Below are positions 17,104 through 26,061 of a stretch of DNA of 64,000 bases, in pieces (position 1 is the stretch's first letter; each line of letters begins with the position of its first letter). The notes below the pieces were generated by a model that saw only the letters and a program-made list of their open reading frames with translations, was not told where the DNA came from and searched no databases. Source of the stretch: Mucilaginibacter gossypiicola (GTDB taxonomy: Bacteria; Bacteroidota; Bacteroidia; Sphingobacteriales; Sphingobacteriaceae); the NCBI RefSeq assembly GCF_900110105.1, contig NZ_FOCL01000003.1:558001-622000 (forward strand), written 5' to 3'. The position numbers and the translations under genes were made by a program.

Positions 17104-18465
17104 TTACCGGTTAAAAACACCCGTTGCTTTACGGTTAATGATTTTGTTAGTTTGAGTAGAAAAAACTATCCCCATCACCACAAAAATGATGGCATTGGCT
17201 AAAGGAATCCCCGCTACACCTATCAGCTTTCCTAATAAAATGGAAAGCGGAATATTAATTACCGAGGTAGTTATCCCCAGGTACAGTTGCAGCCTAATTT
17301 TGCCTATTCCATTTAAAAACTGCACGTGAATGGCCTGCCATATCAACGTTATAATGTAAATGCACATGGCTATAGAAAGGTTCAGCGGTACTGAAATGCT
17401 TTTACCTACCCATATGTCATATAGCCAGGGCGACAGCACAGTGAGCGCAATTGTGCATAAACTGAGTCCCAGCCATAGCTTGTTTATTTTGGCAAGTGTA
17501 TTTTTGATCCACTCGTACTCATTTTTAGTGTAAGCCTCTGTAAACGCGCTCCAGAAAGGCGTTATCACCACCACAAAAAACATCAGTACCACCGAAAATA
17601 ATTTGTAGGCAATATTAAATACAGTTACCTCCTTTGGCCCAAACAGCTGGGTGATAACAATATTATCCGACTCGTACATGACCAGCGCACAAATCTGGAT
17701 GATAAAAAACGTACTGCCTACGCCAAGCATTTGCCTGGCGCTTTTAAAATTCACTACGCTGATGGCGGGTGCCAGTAACCTGTAATCGCCTTTGAACATT
17801 AGCATACTTCCCCCAAGCATTACTAATAAAGGCACACCCGCCATCACCATCACCAGCCAGGTTAATGAACCTGGCACCAATTTCATCAATATCAATATGG
17901 CCAGTAACGAAAGTATCTGCCCAACAAAATTCAACTGTGCTGTTTTGGCCGGCTCCTGGTTAGCCGCCAGCACTGTGTTAATAAGCTGCACCACAAACTG
18001 AAAGCAAAAAAGACCGAAGATGATCAATACTATTTTATTCAAATAACCGCTGCCATCATCAGGTACATTCAAAATACTTGTCCATTTTATGTAGGGGTTA
18101 ACAAAGTAAAAAACAACAAACATGATTATCCCTATCACGCACATAATGGCATAGGTTGAGCTTACATAAACCCGGCCCTTTTCGGGCTCATTAAGGGCTA
18201 TGGCCTGGGCCAGTTGATTTTTCAGGCCATTACCCAAACCCATATCAAACAAAGCCGCCCAGGTTATCAGCGAGCTTAGGGTAAGCCAGATACCATATTG
18301 AGTAGGGTTTACATACCTGATGGTAAGCGGGATCATGACCAGCGTAATAACCACGCTGCCGCCCTTAAGCACTATTGAGCGAAAAATATTTTTCCGCGCC
18401 CTTACCGAGCGTTCATGGCCTTTGTTAAAAAACCGGTTAATACCAACTGTTAATACTTGCAACAT
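17104..18465 (-). CDS. Wzx-like polysaccharide flippase
   Basis: 453 residues with about twelve to fourteen hydrophobic helices and the N-terminal pattern of the polysaccharide biosynthesis/MOP superfamily (GGSVVITLVMIPLTIRYVNP, then YGIWLTLSSLITWAALFDMG, GLGNGLKNQLA). It moves the undecaprenyl-linked repeat unit across the inner membrane. It is the second gene of the kinase-led operon, about 43 bases after the kinase stop. Confidence 0.92.
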   Translation of the reverse strand: MLQVLTVGINRFFNKGHERSVRARKNIFRSIVLKGGSVVITLVMIPLTIRYVNPTQYGIWLTLSSLITWAALFDMGLGNGLKNQLAQAIALNEPEKGRVYVSSTYAIMCVIGIIMFVVFYFVNPYIKWTSILNVPDDGSGYLNKIVLIIFGLFCFQFVVQLINTVLAANQEPAKTAQLNFVGQILSLLAILILMKLVPGSLTWLVMVMAGVPLLVMLGGSMLMFKGDYRLLAPAISVVNFKSARQMLGVGSTFFIIQICALVMYESDNIVITQLFGPKEVTVFNIAYKLFSVVLMFFVVVITPFWSAFTEAYTKNEYEWIKNTLAKINKLWLGLSLCTIALTVLSPWLYDIWVGKSISVPLNLSIAMCIYIITLIWQAIHVQFLNGIGKIRLQLYLGITTSVINIPLSILLGKLIGVAGIPLANAIIFVVMGIVFSTQTNKIINRKATGVFNR

Positions 18466-18508
18466 AAAATGATTTAAGGGGGATTTAAAGCAGATTAAGG
18501 ATACAATG

Positions 18509-20911
18509 CTACCAAACGTTCATTTTTATTTTCCGGAGCCAGTCTGCCACTTTACTGCTGCTATCTTCGTAAGGTGTCCCGTAACCATAGCTGCCATAAC
18601 CGTGTCCGTAACCGGTAATGGTATTGGTACGCATTTCAATATCATTTACTATCAGGTACATGTGTTTAGCTTTTTTGGTGCGGTGCAAATCATTTACAAT
18701 GCCCAGCTGTGTTTTAAGCGTATAATTTTGCCGTACCACATAGAAAGTAACATCAACAAACTCTTCGATAATGAGTGCGTCAGATACCAGGCCAACCGGG
18801 GCAGTATCGATGATCACATAATCAAACTTTTTCTTAAGGTCTTCAATAAGGATTTTAAGCCTGTCGTCCATCAGCAACTCGGCCGGATTGGGCGGTACCG
18901 GGCCCGATGATATGTAGAAGAAATTAGGGTTACTTTCAAAAGGTTTAACCAGGCAGTCAACGCATCCTTCGGGCGAGATCACATAATTGGTGAAACCATA
19001 TTCATCTTTCATGCCACCCATGTTTTTGAGCAATTTAGGTTTGCGCAAATCAAGCTCGAGCAACACTACCTTTTTGCCGGTAAGCGCTATAGAATTGCCC
19101 AGGTTAAGCGAAATGAACGATTTACCCTCACCGCTCATGCTTGAGGTAAACATGATCACATTTGAGCCCTTTTTATTATCGGTAACATACTTTAAACTGG
19201 TACGCAGGGCCCTGATCTCCTCGGCTACAGCCGAACGGGCATCATTATAAACCAGGGGCCTTGAACGCTTATCACCGCGACTTATTTCGCCAAATAATGG
19301 CACACTGGTATGTTTATCAATATCGGCCTTGGTGTTGATGCGGGTGTTCAACAACTCTTTAACACTAAGCCCAGCTGCCGGGATACAGATCCCGGCAATT
19401 GCGCCAATAAGATACAACAGTGATTTTTTGGGTGCGAAAGGTTTTTCATCGGCATCGGCATCATCTAAAATACGGCAGCTCGAAAGTGTGGCTGTTTGCG
19501 ATATAGCAGTTTCCTCACGTTTTTGCAGCAGGAACAGGTACAAGTCCTGTTTAAGGCTTTGCTCACGTGCGTAATCCAGGTAGATCCTTTCTTTTACCGG
19601 TGCGTTTGTAATTTTATCTTCAATGGTAGCATTTTGTTTTTTAAATGCCGATTGCGATACTCTCAGGCTGTTGCGATAATTGCTCAGACTGGTTACCAAT
19701 GCCTGACGGGCAAGCTCAATCTGCTGATCGAGGTTTTTGATGATCACGCTGTTATCGGTAAGCGTCATCCGCAGTTGCTCTTTGCGCAGCAGCATTTCAT
19801 TGTAGCCGTTTATAGCAGTACCAAAAGCCATATCCTTGGTAATTAACGAGCTTGGTACTACCTGCGGATTGCCGGCATCGTTTACATATTTATAAAGATC
19901 ATTGGCTATAGCCAGCTGCACCTCGTTATCGTTCAACTTACTTTGATAGGAGTTAGCACCTTCAATCAGCGCCTTTGATTGTGCGTTGATATCCGAGATC
20001 TTGTTCTGAACCTTGTATTGCTCCAGGTTCTTTTCAACCTTACCCAGCTCTGCACCAACAACTACCAGTCGTTTATCAATAAACTTCATAGTGCTATCGG
20101 CAATACGGATCTTGTTGGCCAGGTTATTTTGCAGATAAACGTCCATTAGTTTCTGGAGTATTACCCGTCCGCGTTCGGGGTTGCTGTAGCTCAGGTTTAG
20201 GTCAATAACGGTGGCCTGCTTATCGTCGAGCCCAACACCCAGGTTTTCATCAAGTTCCTTTTCAATCTGTTTTGGAGTTTGAACCTTGATCTTGTATTCG
20301 CCGTCGGGTTTGAAGTACTGCGTTTTGTGGAAAGTAAGGTTATACTGGGGTAAACTTACCGGCTTATCAAAAGTACCTGTGATACCTTCCGATTCTTTAT
20401 CATTTGTAAGCCTGAAAGTGTTGCTGTTTAGCACCTCTAAGGTATAGTTAGCCAGTACCAGCTTATCGGTTTTATAACCTATATTAATTTTAAAGGGACT
20501 GTCATCAAACACCTCCGCTTTGCGGAAGCCATTATTGTCATAAACATGAATATTAAGATCGAGCAGATAAACAACCCGTTTAAGGAGACTGCGCGATTTA
20601 AGCACCTTAACCTCGTTATCGGCATTGCTCTTGATATCAAACAACGAAGCCAGGTCCGAGTTTACGCCGTTGGTAAGGGCTTTTGTAGGTGAGTTTTTTT
20701 CATCCTCAACAATAATTTTACTGCTGATATTCCATTTACTTGGCTCGTACTGAATATATACAAAAGTAGCAACAATGCATACCGCTATACCAATGCAGAA
20801 GAGATACCAGTAATTAAGGCAGATGGCAACAAGACTGCGGACATCGCCGGGAGCTTCCTCCTTTTTGTACACGAAATCGAGCTTGTCAGCTAAAAGGTCC
20901 AATTTATCCAT
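18509..20911 (-). CDS. Wzc-like polysaccharide co-polymerase / BY-kinase (tyrosine autokinase)
   Basis: 800 residues. Wzz domain with membrane helix at about 34-53 and a second at about 499-517; between them a periplasmic coiled-coil and GNVR-like region. The cytoplasmic kinase has Walker A in SSMSGEGKS (590-598), Walker A' in LLELDLRKPK (617-626), a Walker B in YVIIDTAPVGL and a tyrosine-rich C-terminus (GYGHGYGSYGYG), the usual autophosphorylation cluster. It controls chain length and export with a Wza-like partner. First gene of the main capsule operon; a shared regulatory module lies about 100-200 bases upstream. Confidence 0.95.
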   Translation of the reverse strand: MDKLDLLADKLDFVYKKEEAPGDVRSLVAICLNYWYLFCIGIAVCIVATFVYIQYEPSKWNISSKIIVEDEKNSPTKALTNGVNSDLASLFDIKSNADNEVKVLKSRSLLKRVVYLLDLNIHVYDNNGFRKAEVFDDSPFKINIGYKTDKLVLANYTLEVLNSNTFRLTNDKESEGITGTFDKPVSLPQYNLTFHKTQYFKPDGEYKIKVQTPKQIEKELDENLGVGLDDKQATVIDLNLSYSNPERGRVILQKLMDVYLQNNLANKIRIADSTMKFIDKRLVVVGAELGKVEKNLEQYKVQNKISDINAQSKALIEGANSYQSKLNDNEVQLAIANDLYKYVNDAGNPQVVPSSLITKDMAFGTAINGYNEMLLRKEQLRMTLTDNSVIIKNLDQQIELARQALVTSLSNYRNSLRVSQSAFKKQNATIEDKITNAPVKERIYLDYAREQSLKQDLYLFLLQKREETAISQTATLSSCRILDDADADEKPFAPKKSLLYLIGAIAGICIPAAGLSVKELLNTRINTKADIDKHTSVPLFGEISRGDKRSRPLVYNDARSAVAEEIRALRTSLKYVTDNKKGSNVIMFTSSMSGEGKSFISLNLGNSIALTGKKVVLLELDLRKPKLLKNMGGMKDEYGFTNYVISPEGCVDCLVKPFESNPNFFYISSGPVPPNPAELLMDDRLKILIEDLKKKFDYVIIDTAPVGLVSDALIIEEFVDVTFYVVRQNYTLKTQLGIVNDLHRTKKAKHMYLIVNDIEMRTNTITGYGHGYGSYGYGTPYEDSSSKVADWLRKIKMNVW

Positions 20912-21009
20912 ATCAACATTTTATTAAAATGCCAATAATCATGATAAAGCTATCAATTCCATAAGTAGAAATAATAAGCAGCTCAATGATCAGGGCAAAA
21001 TTTATGTGC

Positions 21010-21109
21010 TACTAATTTGACCGAAAGTTACCTCAGAAAAGCCATTTTTAGCTACGAACGAACGGTTATGAACAAAGTGAACGATGATTTAATAATGAAC
21101 GAAATGAAT
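21010..21109. promoter_or_regulatory. Second copy of the TGAAC-repeat module upstream of the kinase gene
   Basis: TGAAC at 21069, 21078 and 21096 and TGAAT at 21105 (multiples of 9), with CGAAC at 21055 and 21059, follow AAGCCATTTTTAGCT and ACTAAT. The arrangement and its distance to the downstream minus-strand start (about 145 bases) match the module at 9660-9757. The remainder of 20912-21267 shows no gene. Confidence 0.45.
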
Positions 21110-21267
21110 GATTAATGTGAGAGATTAGAGGTTTGTGGTTAGAGATCAGGCTGTATATCTCATCATATAATACATATAAAAATATTATTATCAAGATAAG
21201 ATACTACCTAAACCTCAACAATGGGTTACCTTCCCAATGTCCGGGTATCAATAATAAAATATAAGCC

Positions 21268-21666
21268 ATGGCTAAAATTGTAATGGACGAGAGAAAATGG
21301 ACATTAGTTGTAATGCTATTAATAGTATCAGGCGTTGCCATTTATAACCTGCGTAACTATATCGACAGGCGATCTGAACATTCTTTGTCATTCAAGAATT
21401 GCAATGTAAAATATTATTACATTACCAAAGAGGCGGGATTGGACGGCGATGTAAACCGTGTAGCAGAAAACAGGCTGGCACGCTGCCTGTGCAGAAGCTA
21501 TGAGCAAAAGAAAGACACAGCCATTGCCCGGAAGATCATGGAAATTTACCGCAAAAACACAAGAGACGTTTTCTTCAATACTTCACATGTAATAAACTAC
21601 AACAAACTTGATTCGGTAATAAAACATAGGGAAATGGTATTTGATACCTTAGTTTTAATTGATTGA
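21268..21666 (+). CDS. Hypothetical protein with one N-terminal membrane helix
   Basis: 132 residues. One hydrophobic helix at about residues 11-27 (WTLVVMLLIVSGVAIYNL) is followed by a soluble, charged region with two cysteines (RLARCLCRSYEQKKDTA). I do not recognise a family. It lies alone on the plus strand after the capsule cluster; its last bases come 50 bases before the likely start of the Nudix regulator gene. Codon use looks ordinary and the frame is full length, so it is probably a real gene of unknown role. Confidence 0.6.
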   Translation: MAKIVMDERKWTLVVMLLIVSGVAIYNLRNYIDRRSEHSLSFKNCNVKYYYITKEAGLDGDVNRVAENRLARCLCRSYEQKKDTAIARKIMEIYRKNTRDVFFNTSHVINYNKLDSVIKHREMVFDTLVLID

Positions 21667-21681
21667 ATAGTTCCCCTTCTA

Positions 21682-21712
21682 TTGCCCCGCCACTTCCCAA
21701 TCCATACCTTTG
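21682..21712 (+). promoter_or_regulatory. Promoter of the NrtR-like gene, -7 box next to the start codon
   Basis: TTG (21682-21684), 20 bases, then TACCTTTG (21705-21712), which matches the Bacteroidota -7 consensus TAnnTTTG. Only TATT separates it from the ATG at 21717, so the transcript may have almost no leader. Confidence 0.5.
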
Positions 21713-21716
21713 TATT

Positions 21717-22403
21717 ATGCCAGTCACCCAAAATATAAAGGTTGCCGTTGATGCGGTAGTATTTGGATATACCTCAAAGGAGGGCCTGTCCGTACTGCTC
21801 ATCAAACGCAATATCGAACCTTTTAAAAACAGCTGGGCATTGCCGGGCGGTTTAGTGGCTGATCATGAATCGTTAGAGGAAGCTATCCAGCGCGAACTGC
21901 GGGAAGAAACCGGCGTAAACATCACCTACCTGGAACAATTATACAGCTTTGGCCAGCCGGGGCGCGATCCGCGGAACAGGGTGATATCCATAACATATTA
22001 TGGCCTTGTACGGCCGGATGCTTTTGTTGTCAAAGCAGCTACTGACGCCAGCGATGTAAACTGGTTCAATATCAAAAAACTTCCCGCCCTGGCGTTTGAT
22101 CATACCACCATCATCAGCGTAGCCCGCGAACGCCTTAAAAGCAAAATGCTTTATCAGCCCGTAGGCTTCGAACTGCTCGAAGAAAAGTTCCCATTTTCCG
22201 AGCTCGAAAAACTTTATCTCGCGGTACTCGACCGCCCTATCGACCGCCGTAACTTTAAAAAGAAGATCACCAAATACGGCTTCCTGGAAGAAACAACCGA
22301 AAAGCAAGCCCTTGAAGGTGCCGGCAGGCCGGGTAACCTTTTCCGTTTTAATGAGGAAAAGTACTATCAGCTTCAAAAAGAAGGCATTAGTTTCGAGATA
22401 TAA
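21717..22403 (+). CDS. nrtR: NrtR-like Nudix-domain transcriptional regulator of NAD metabolism
   Basis: 228 residues from MPVTQNIKVAVDAVVFG; this ATG follows a -7 box and gives the standard NrtR N-terminus, so upstream in-frame codons are rejected. The N-terminal Nudix domain has an intact Nudix box (GLVADHESLEEAIQ, then RELREETGV); the C-terminal part (KLYLAVLDRPIDRRNFKKKI and onward) is the winged helix of the NrtR/AraR-like group. NrtR binds ADP-ribose or related signals and represses NAD genes. It stands directly before the NAD salvage operon. The intact box means hydrolase activity is also possible. Confidence 0.85.
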   Translation: MPVTQNIKVAVDAVVFGYTSKEGLSVLLIKRNIEPFKNSWALPGGLVADHESLEEAIQRELREETGVNITYLEQLYSFGQPGRDPRNRVISITYYGLVRPDAFVVKAATDASDVNWFNIKKLPALAFDHTTIISVARERLKSKMLYQPVGFELLEEKFPFSELEKLYLAVLDRPIDRRNFKKKITKYGFLEETTEKQALEGAGRPGNLFRFNEEKYYQLQKEGISFEI

Positions 22404-22445
22404 TTCTGAATCCATCATCCGGGTTAGAGAAATCGACCAGCCTTT

Positions 22446-22557
22446 ATGTCATTGCGGGCGTAGCGCGGCAATCGCACGGAAGCAGAGCCGCTCTGTATAG
22501 CATGCGATTGCCACGTCGCGCCGATGCTCATTCCCGTTTCGCGCCTCGCAATGACAT
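22446..22557. repeat. Palindromic intergenic repeat (REP-like)
   Basis: Outer arms TGTCATTGCG (22447-22456) and CGCAATGACA (22547-22556) and inner arms GCAATCGCA (22468-22476) and TGCGATTGC (22503-22511) make a nested stem of about 112 bp. It is GC-rich against its AT-rich surroundings and non-coding. The sequence resembles the GTCATTGCGAGG type repeats spread through Sphingobacteriaceae genomes. It lies between the regulator gene and the NAD operon promoter. Confidence 0.7.
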
Positions 22558-22651
22558 GTTTTTATTCGCTTCAAGAATCAAAAAACTTTGTATAAGGTCC
22601 CCTGGATACTCAAGCCGCTCCCTCTTCTCCCCAAAAAAAATCAAAAAATAA

Positions 22652-22699
22652 TTTGCGTATTAAAAACACATATTTATATTTGTGTATAATTAACGCAAA
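22652..22699 (+). promoter_or_regulatory. NAD salvage operon promoter overlapped by inverted repeats
   Basis: TTTG (22652-22655), exactly 19 bases, then TATATTTG (22675-22682) is a full match to the Bacteroidota -33/-7 consensus. It is enclosed by TTTGCGT (22652-22658) and ACGCAAA (22693-22699), and ACACA/TGTGT (22666-22670 and 22681-22685) is centred on the box. The layout suits a repressor operator, probably for the adjacent NrtR-like protein; the start codon follows 24 bases after the -7 box. Confidence 0.65.
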
Positions 22700-22705
22700 A
22701 TAGAA

Positions 22706-23602
22706 ATGAAGACAGGAGTAATTATAGCACGCTTTCAAACGCCGTACCTGCATGAGGGTCACAGGCAACTGATAGCACAGGTTAAGCAAAACCATGCCAA
22801 ACTGATTATATTACTGGGTGTTAGCCCCATAAAAGGCAGTCGCAAAAACCCTTACGACTATTACACGCGTGAAAAAATGATTAAAAAGGATTATCCTGAA
22901 ATTGTGGTACTGCCCATCAGCGATAATCCGAGCGATAAAATCTGGTCGGATAATCTGGACAATCTGCTGAAAAGTGTTTTCAATGCAGAGCAGTTTTGCT
23001 TGTACGGCAGCCGCGACAGCTTTATCCCCTACTACAGCGGCAAATTTGAAACTATCGAGCTGCCTGAGCATGGCGACTATAACGCCACCGAACTGCGTAA
23101 ACAATACGCCGATAAAGTTTTCGACTCCAATGATTTTCGTGCGGGCATCCTGTACGCTTACTATAACCAATACCCAAAGGTATACCCTACTGTTGATGTA
23201 GCCCTGTTCAGGAATAACCGTAATGAGATTTTGTTAGGCAAAAAGGCCATCAACAATAAATGGCGTTTCGTGGGTGGCTTCTCCGATCCTGAAGATACCT
23301 GTTACGAAGATGCCGCCGAACGCGAGCTTGCCGAAGAATGCGGCGAAATGCAAACCACTGCTATGCAGTACGAAACATCGGCCAAAATAAACGACTGGCG
23401 CTACCGCAGCGAGGCCGACAAGATCATTACCCTGCTGTTTAGCTGCGATTTTATCGGCGGTGAGCCAAAGGCCCAGGATGATATTGCCGACCTGGCCTGG
23501 TTTAAACTTACCGACCTGCCTTTAATGATAAAAGACGGCTCCATTAGCGAAGAACACATTGAATTGTTTAATTTCATCACCGGCAAATACCTTAAAAACT
23601 AA
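22706..23602 (+). CDS. Bifunctional nicotinamide mononucleotide adenylyltransferase / Nudix hydrolase
   Basis: 298 residues. The first half is a nucleotidyltransferase of the NadM type: GVIIARFQTPYLHEGHRQLI with the (H/T)xGH motif HEGH, and GSRDSFIPYY and ATELRKQY later. The second half is a Nudix domain whose box (GGFSDPEDTCYEDAA, then RELAEECG) carries one or two extra residues compared with the classical spacing. It makes NAD from NMN and ATP; the Nudix part may clear ADP-ribose. First gene of the operon; four bases separate it from nadV. Confidence 0.93.
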   Translation: MKTGVIIARFQTPYLHEGHRQLIAQVKQNHAKLIILLGVSPIKGSRKNPYDYYTREKMIKKDYPEIVVLPISDNPSDKIWSDNLDNLLKSVFNAEQFCLYGSRDSFIPYYSGKFETIELPEHGDYNATELRKQYADKVFDSNDFRAGILYAYYNQYPKVYPTVDVALFRNNRNEILLGKKAINNKWRFVGGFSDPEDTCYEDAAERELAEECGEMQTTAMQYETSAKINDWRYRSEADKIITLLFSCDFIGGEPKAQDDIADLAWFKLTDLPLMIKDGSISEEHIELFNFITGKYLKN

Positions 23603-23606
23603 AGCC

Positions 23607-25025
23607 ATGAAAAGGGAAAATTTGATTCTTTTAGCCGACGCATATAAATACGCCCACCATAAATTTTACTACCCCGGCACCACCAATATTTACAGTTACC
23701 TGGAAAGCCGCGGTGGTATGTTCAACGAAACCGTTTTTTTCGGTCTGCAATATATTTTGAAGGAATACCTGCAGGGCCCGGCCTTTAATCAGGTTGATTT
23801 GGACGAGGCCGATGAATTTTTGAAACAAGTTTTTGGCCGCAATGATGTGTTTGATTGCAGCAAATTTCAGTACATACTGGATAAATACAACGGTCACCTG
23901 CCGGTACGCATCAAAGCTGTGGCCGAAGGTACCAGCGTACCTACCGGCAACGTGCTCATGACCATCGAAAACACCGACCCTGAATGCTATTGGCTCACCA
24001 ACTTTCTCGAAACCCTGCTGATGCAGGTTTGGTACCCCTGTACCGTGGCAACACTAAGCCACGAGGTTAAAAAAGTGGTCACCCAGTATTACGAAGAAAC
24101 CGCCACGCCCGAAGCCTTCGGCGGAATTGGTTTTGTGCTGAATGATTTTGGTTTCCGCGGGGTGAGCAGTGTGGAGAGTGCCAAACTGGGCGGGGCGGCC
24201 CACCTGCTTAGCTTTGCAGGCAGCGATAACCTGGCAGGATCCGGCATGGCTATTAAATACTATCATGCGCAAAAAGTACACGGACTGAGTATCCCGGCTA
24301 CTGAACATAGTATTTGCACCCTGCTTGGACAGGAAGGCGAACTGGAAATATTTAAACACGTTTTGCGCAGCTTCCCTACCGGCGTTATTGCCTGCGTGAG
24401 CGATAGCTTTAACATTTTCCGCGCCTGCAGCGAGTACTGGGGCGAAGACTTGAAAGAAGAGATCCTGAAACGCGACGGAACACTGGTGATCCGCCCCGAC
24501 AGCGGCGACCCGGTGATGACCCTGTTGGAGATCTTTAAGATCCTGTTTGATAAATTCGGCTTTACTACCAATGCCAAAGGGTATAAAGTGCTGCCTCCGC
24601 AGGTTAGGGTGATCCAGGGCGATGGCGTTAACTATACTGAGATCGCCGTGATTTACAAAGCCCTGAAAGAAAACGGCATCAGCGCCGAAAACCTGGTGCT
24701 GGGTATGGGCGGTGCGTTACTGCAAAAGGTTGACCGTGATACCCAGAAATTTGCCCTGAAATGCAGCAGCGCGGTGATTGATGGCAAAGAAGTAGCCGTT
24801 GAAAAACACCCAACCGAAATGGATGTCAACGGCAATATCACCACAAGCTTTAAAAAGAGCAAAGGTGGCAGGTTACAACTGGTAAAAACCGCCGAAGGCT
24901 ACAAAACCATCCACCAGGACGAACAACCCGAACTGGCCGACCAGCTCCAAACCGTTTTTGAGAACGGCCATATCATTAAAGATTTTACTTTTGAGCAGGT
25001 GATTGATACCTTGCAGCACCAATAA
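23607..25025 (+). CDS. nadV: Nicotinamide phosphoribosyltransferase
   Basis: 472 residues from MKRENLILLADAYKYAHH (23607). The NAMPT/NadV pattern is clear: GTTNIYSYLESRGG, NDFGFRGVSSVESAKLGGAA, SFAGSDNLAGSGMA, SIPATEHSI with the active-site His, and RPDSGDPVMT, which binds the phosphoribosyl group. It converts nicotinamide and PRPP to NMN, which the enzyme encoded just before it turns into NAD. Length matches human NAMPT and bacterial NadV. The next gene in the operon should supply PRPP. Confidence 0.97.
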   Translation: MKRENLILLADAYKYAHHKFYYPGTTNIYSYLESRGGMFNETVFFGLQYILKEYLQGPAFNQVDLDEADEFLKQVFGRNDVFDCSKFQYILDKYNGHLPVRIKAVAEGTSVPTGNVLMTIENTDPECYWLTNFLETLLMQVWYPCTVATLSHEVKKVVTQYYEETATPEAFGGIGFVLNDFGFRGVSSVESAKLGGAAHLLSFAGSDNLAGSGMAIKYYHAQKVHGLSIPATEHSICTLLGQEGELEIFKHVLRSFPTGVIACVSDSFNIFRACSEYWGEDLKEEILKRDGTLVIRPDSGDPVMTLLEIFKILFDKFGFTTNAKGYKVLPPQVRVIQGDGVNYTEIAVIYKALKENGISAENLVLGMGGALLQKVDRDTQKFALKCSSAVIDGKEVAVEKHPTEMDVNGNITTSFKKSKGGRLQLVKTAEGYKTIHQDEQPELADQLQTVFENGHIIKDFTFEQVIDTLQHQ

Positions 25026-25081
25026 ACCACATTAACAAAAAAGCTTTATGCTTTATGCATTCTGCTTTAAGCTCTTACATA

Positions 25082-25993
25082 ATGAAGAAATTACTATTTG
25101 CCATAACCGGTTATGAATACCTCGCCGAGAAAGTGCTTGCCCTCGGCCATTGCGAACGCGGCGAAATTGAAGTAAGCTACTTTACAGATGGCGAACGCTA
25201 CCAGCGCATCCTCTCCAACGTGGAAGGCAGGGAGGTATTGCTGATCGGCGGTACTGTGAATGATAGCGCCACGCTCGAACTTTATGACCTTGCTTCGTCG
25301 CTGGTAAGTTACGGCGCCGATTCGCTTACGCTGGTGATCCCCTACTTTGGTTACAGCACCATGGAGCGCGCCGTTAAACCCGGCGAAATTGTGACCGCCA
25401 AAACCCGCGCCCGCCTGCTCTCGGCCATCCCTAAATCAAACCGGGGCAATAAGGTAATGCTGTTCGATCTGCACAGCGAGGGCATCCAGTACTATTTTGA
25501 GCAGGACCTGTACCCTGTACACGTGTACTGCAAAGACATTGTGATAGAGGCAGCTACCCGCTACGGCGGCGGCAATTTTGTAATGGCCAGCACCGATGCC
25601 GGCCGCGCCAAATGGGTTGAATCATTGGCTAACGACATGGGTGTAAATGCCGCCTTCATCCTCAAACGCCGCCTCAAAGGCGACCAAACCGAAGTAAGCG
25701 CCATCAACGCCGACGTAGCCGGCAAAACGGTTATTATTTATGACGATATGATCCGCTCAGGCGGCAGCATTGTAAACGCCGCTTTAACCTACAAAAATGC
25801 CGGTGCCGGTGATATTTATGTGATCACCACACATGGCTTATTTGTGAACGATGGTATTGGGAAGTTAAAAGCCTGCGGGGCTATTAAAAAGCTGATCTGT
25901 ACCGATACCCATGTAAATTGTAAGGATTTGGAGGGCGATGACTTTGTGGAGGTGAGGACTGTGGCGGGGTTGATATGCCCCCCGGTACCGTGA
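25082..25993 (+). CDS. Ribose-phosphate pyrophosphokinase-like protein
   Basis: 303 residues from MKKLLFAITGYEYLAEKV; an upstream in-frame ATG at 25055 has no support. PRPP synthetase features: YFTDGERYQRI (flexible loop region), FDLHSEGIQYYF, and the PRPP-binding loop VIIYDDMIRSGGSI. It differs from the housekeeping PrsA in having YDDMIRSGGS rather than VDDIIDTGGT and a divergent N-terminus, so it is probably a dedicated NAD-salvage paralogue. Third gene of the operon, providing PRPP for nicotinamide phosphoribosyltransferase; PRPP synthetase-like genes are known next to nadV in several bacteria. Confidence 0.88.
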   Translation: MKKLLFAITGYEYLAEKVLALGHCERGEIEVSYFTDGERYQRILSNVEGREVLLIGGTVNDSATLELYDLASSLVSYGADSLTLVIPYFGYSTMERAVKPGEIVTAKTRARLLSAIPKSNRGNKVMLFDLHSEGIQYYFEQDLYPVHVYCKDIVIEAATRYGGGNFVMASTDAGRAKWVESLANDMGVNAAFILKRRLKGDQTEVSAINADVAGKTVIIYDDMIRSGGSIVNAALTYKNAGAGDIYVITTHGLFVNDGIGKLKACGAIKKLICTDTHVNCKDLEGDDFVEVRTVAGLICPPVP

Positions 25994-26061
25994 ATGGCAT
26001 AGTTGTCGGTATACTCAAGGTAAAAAGCAATAGATAACAACACATAACCCAAAACTTTTTC

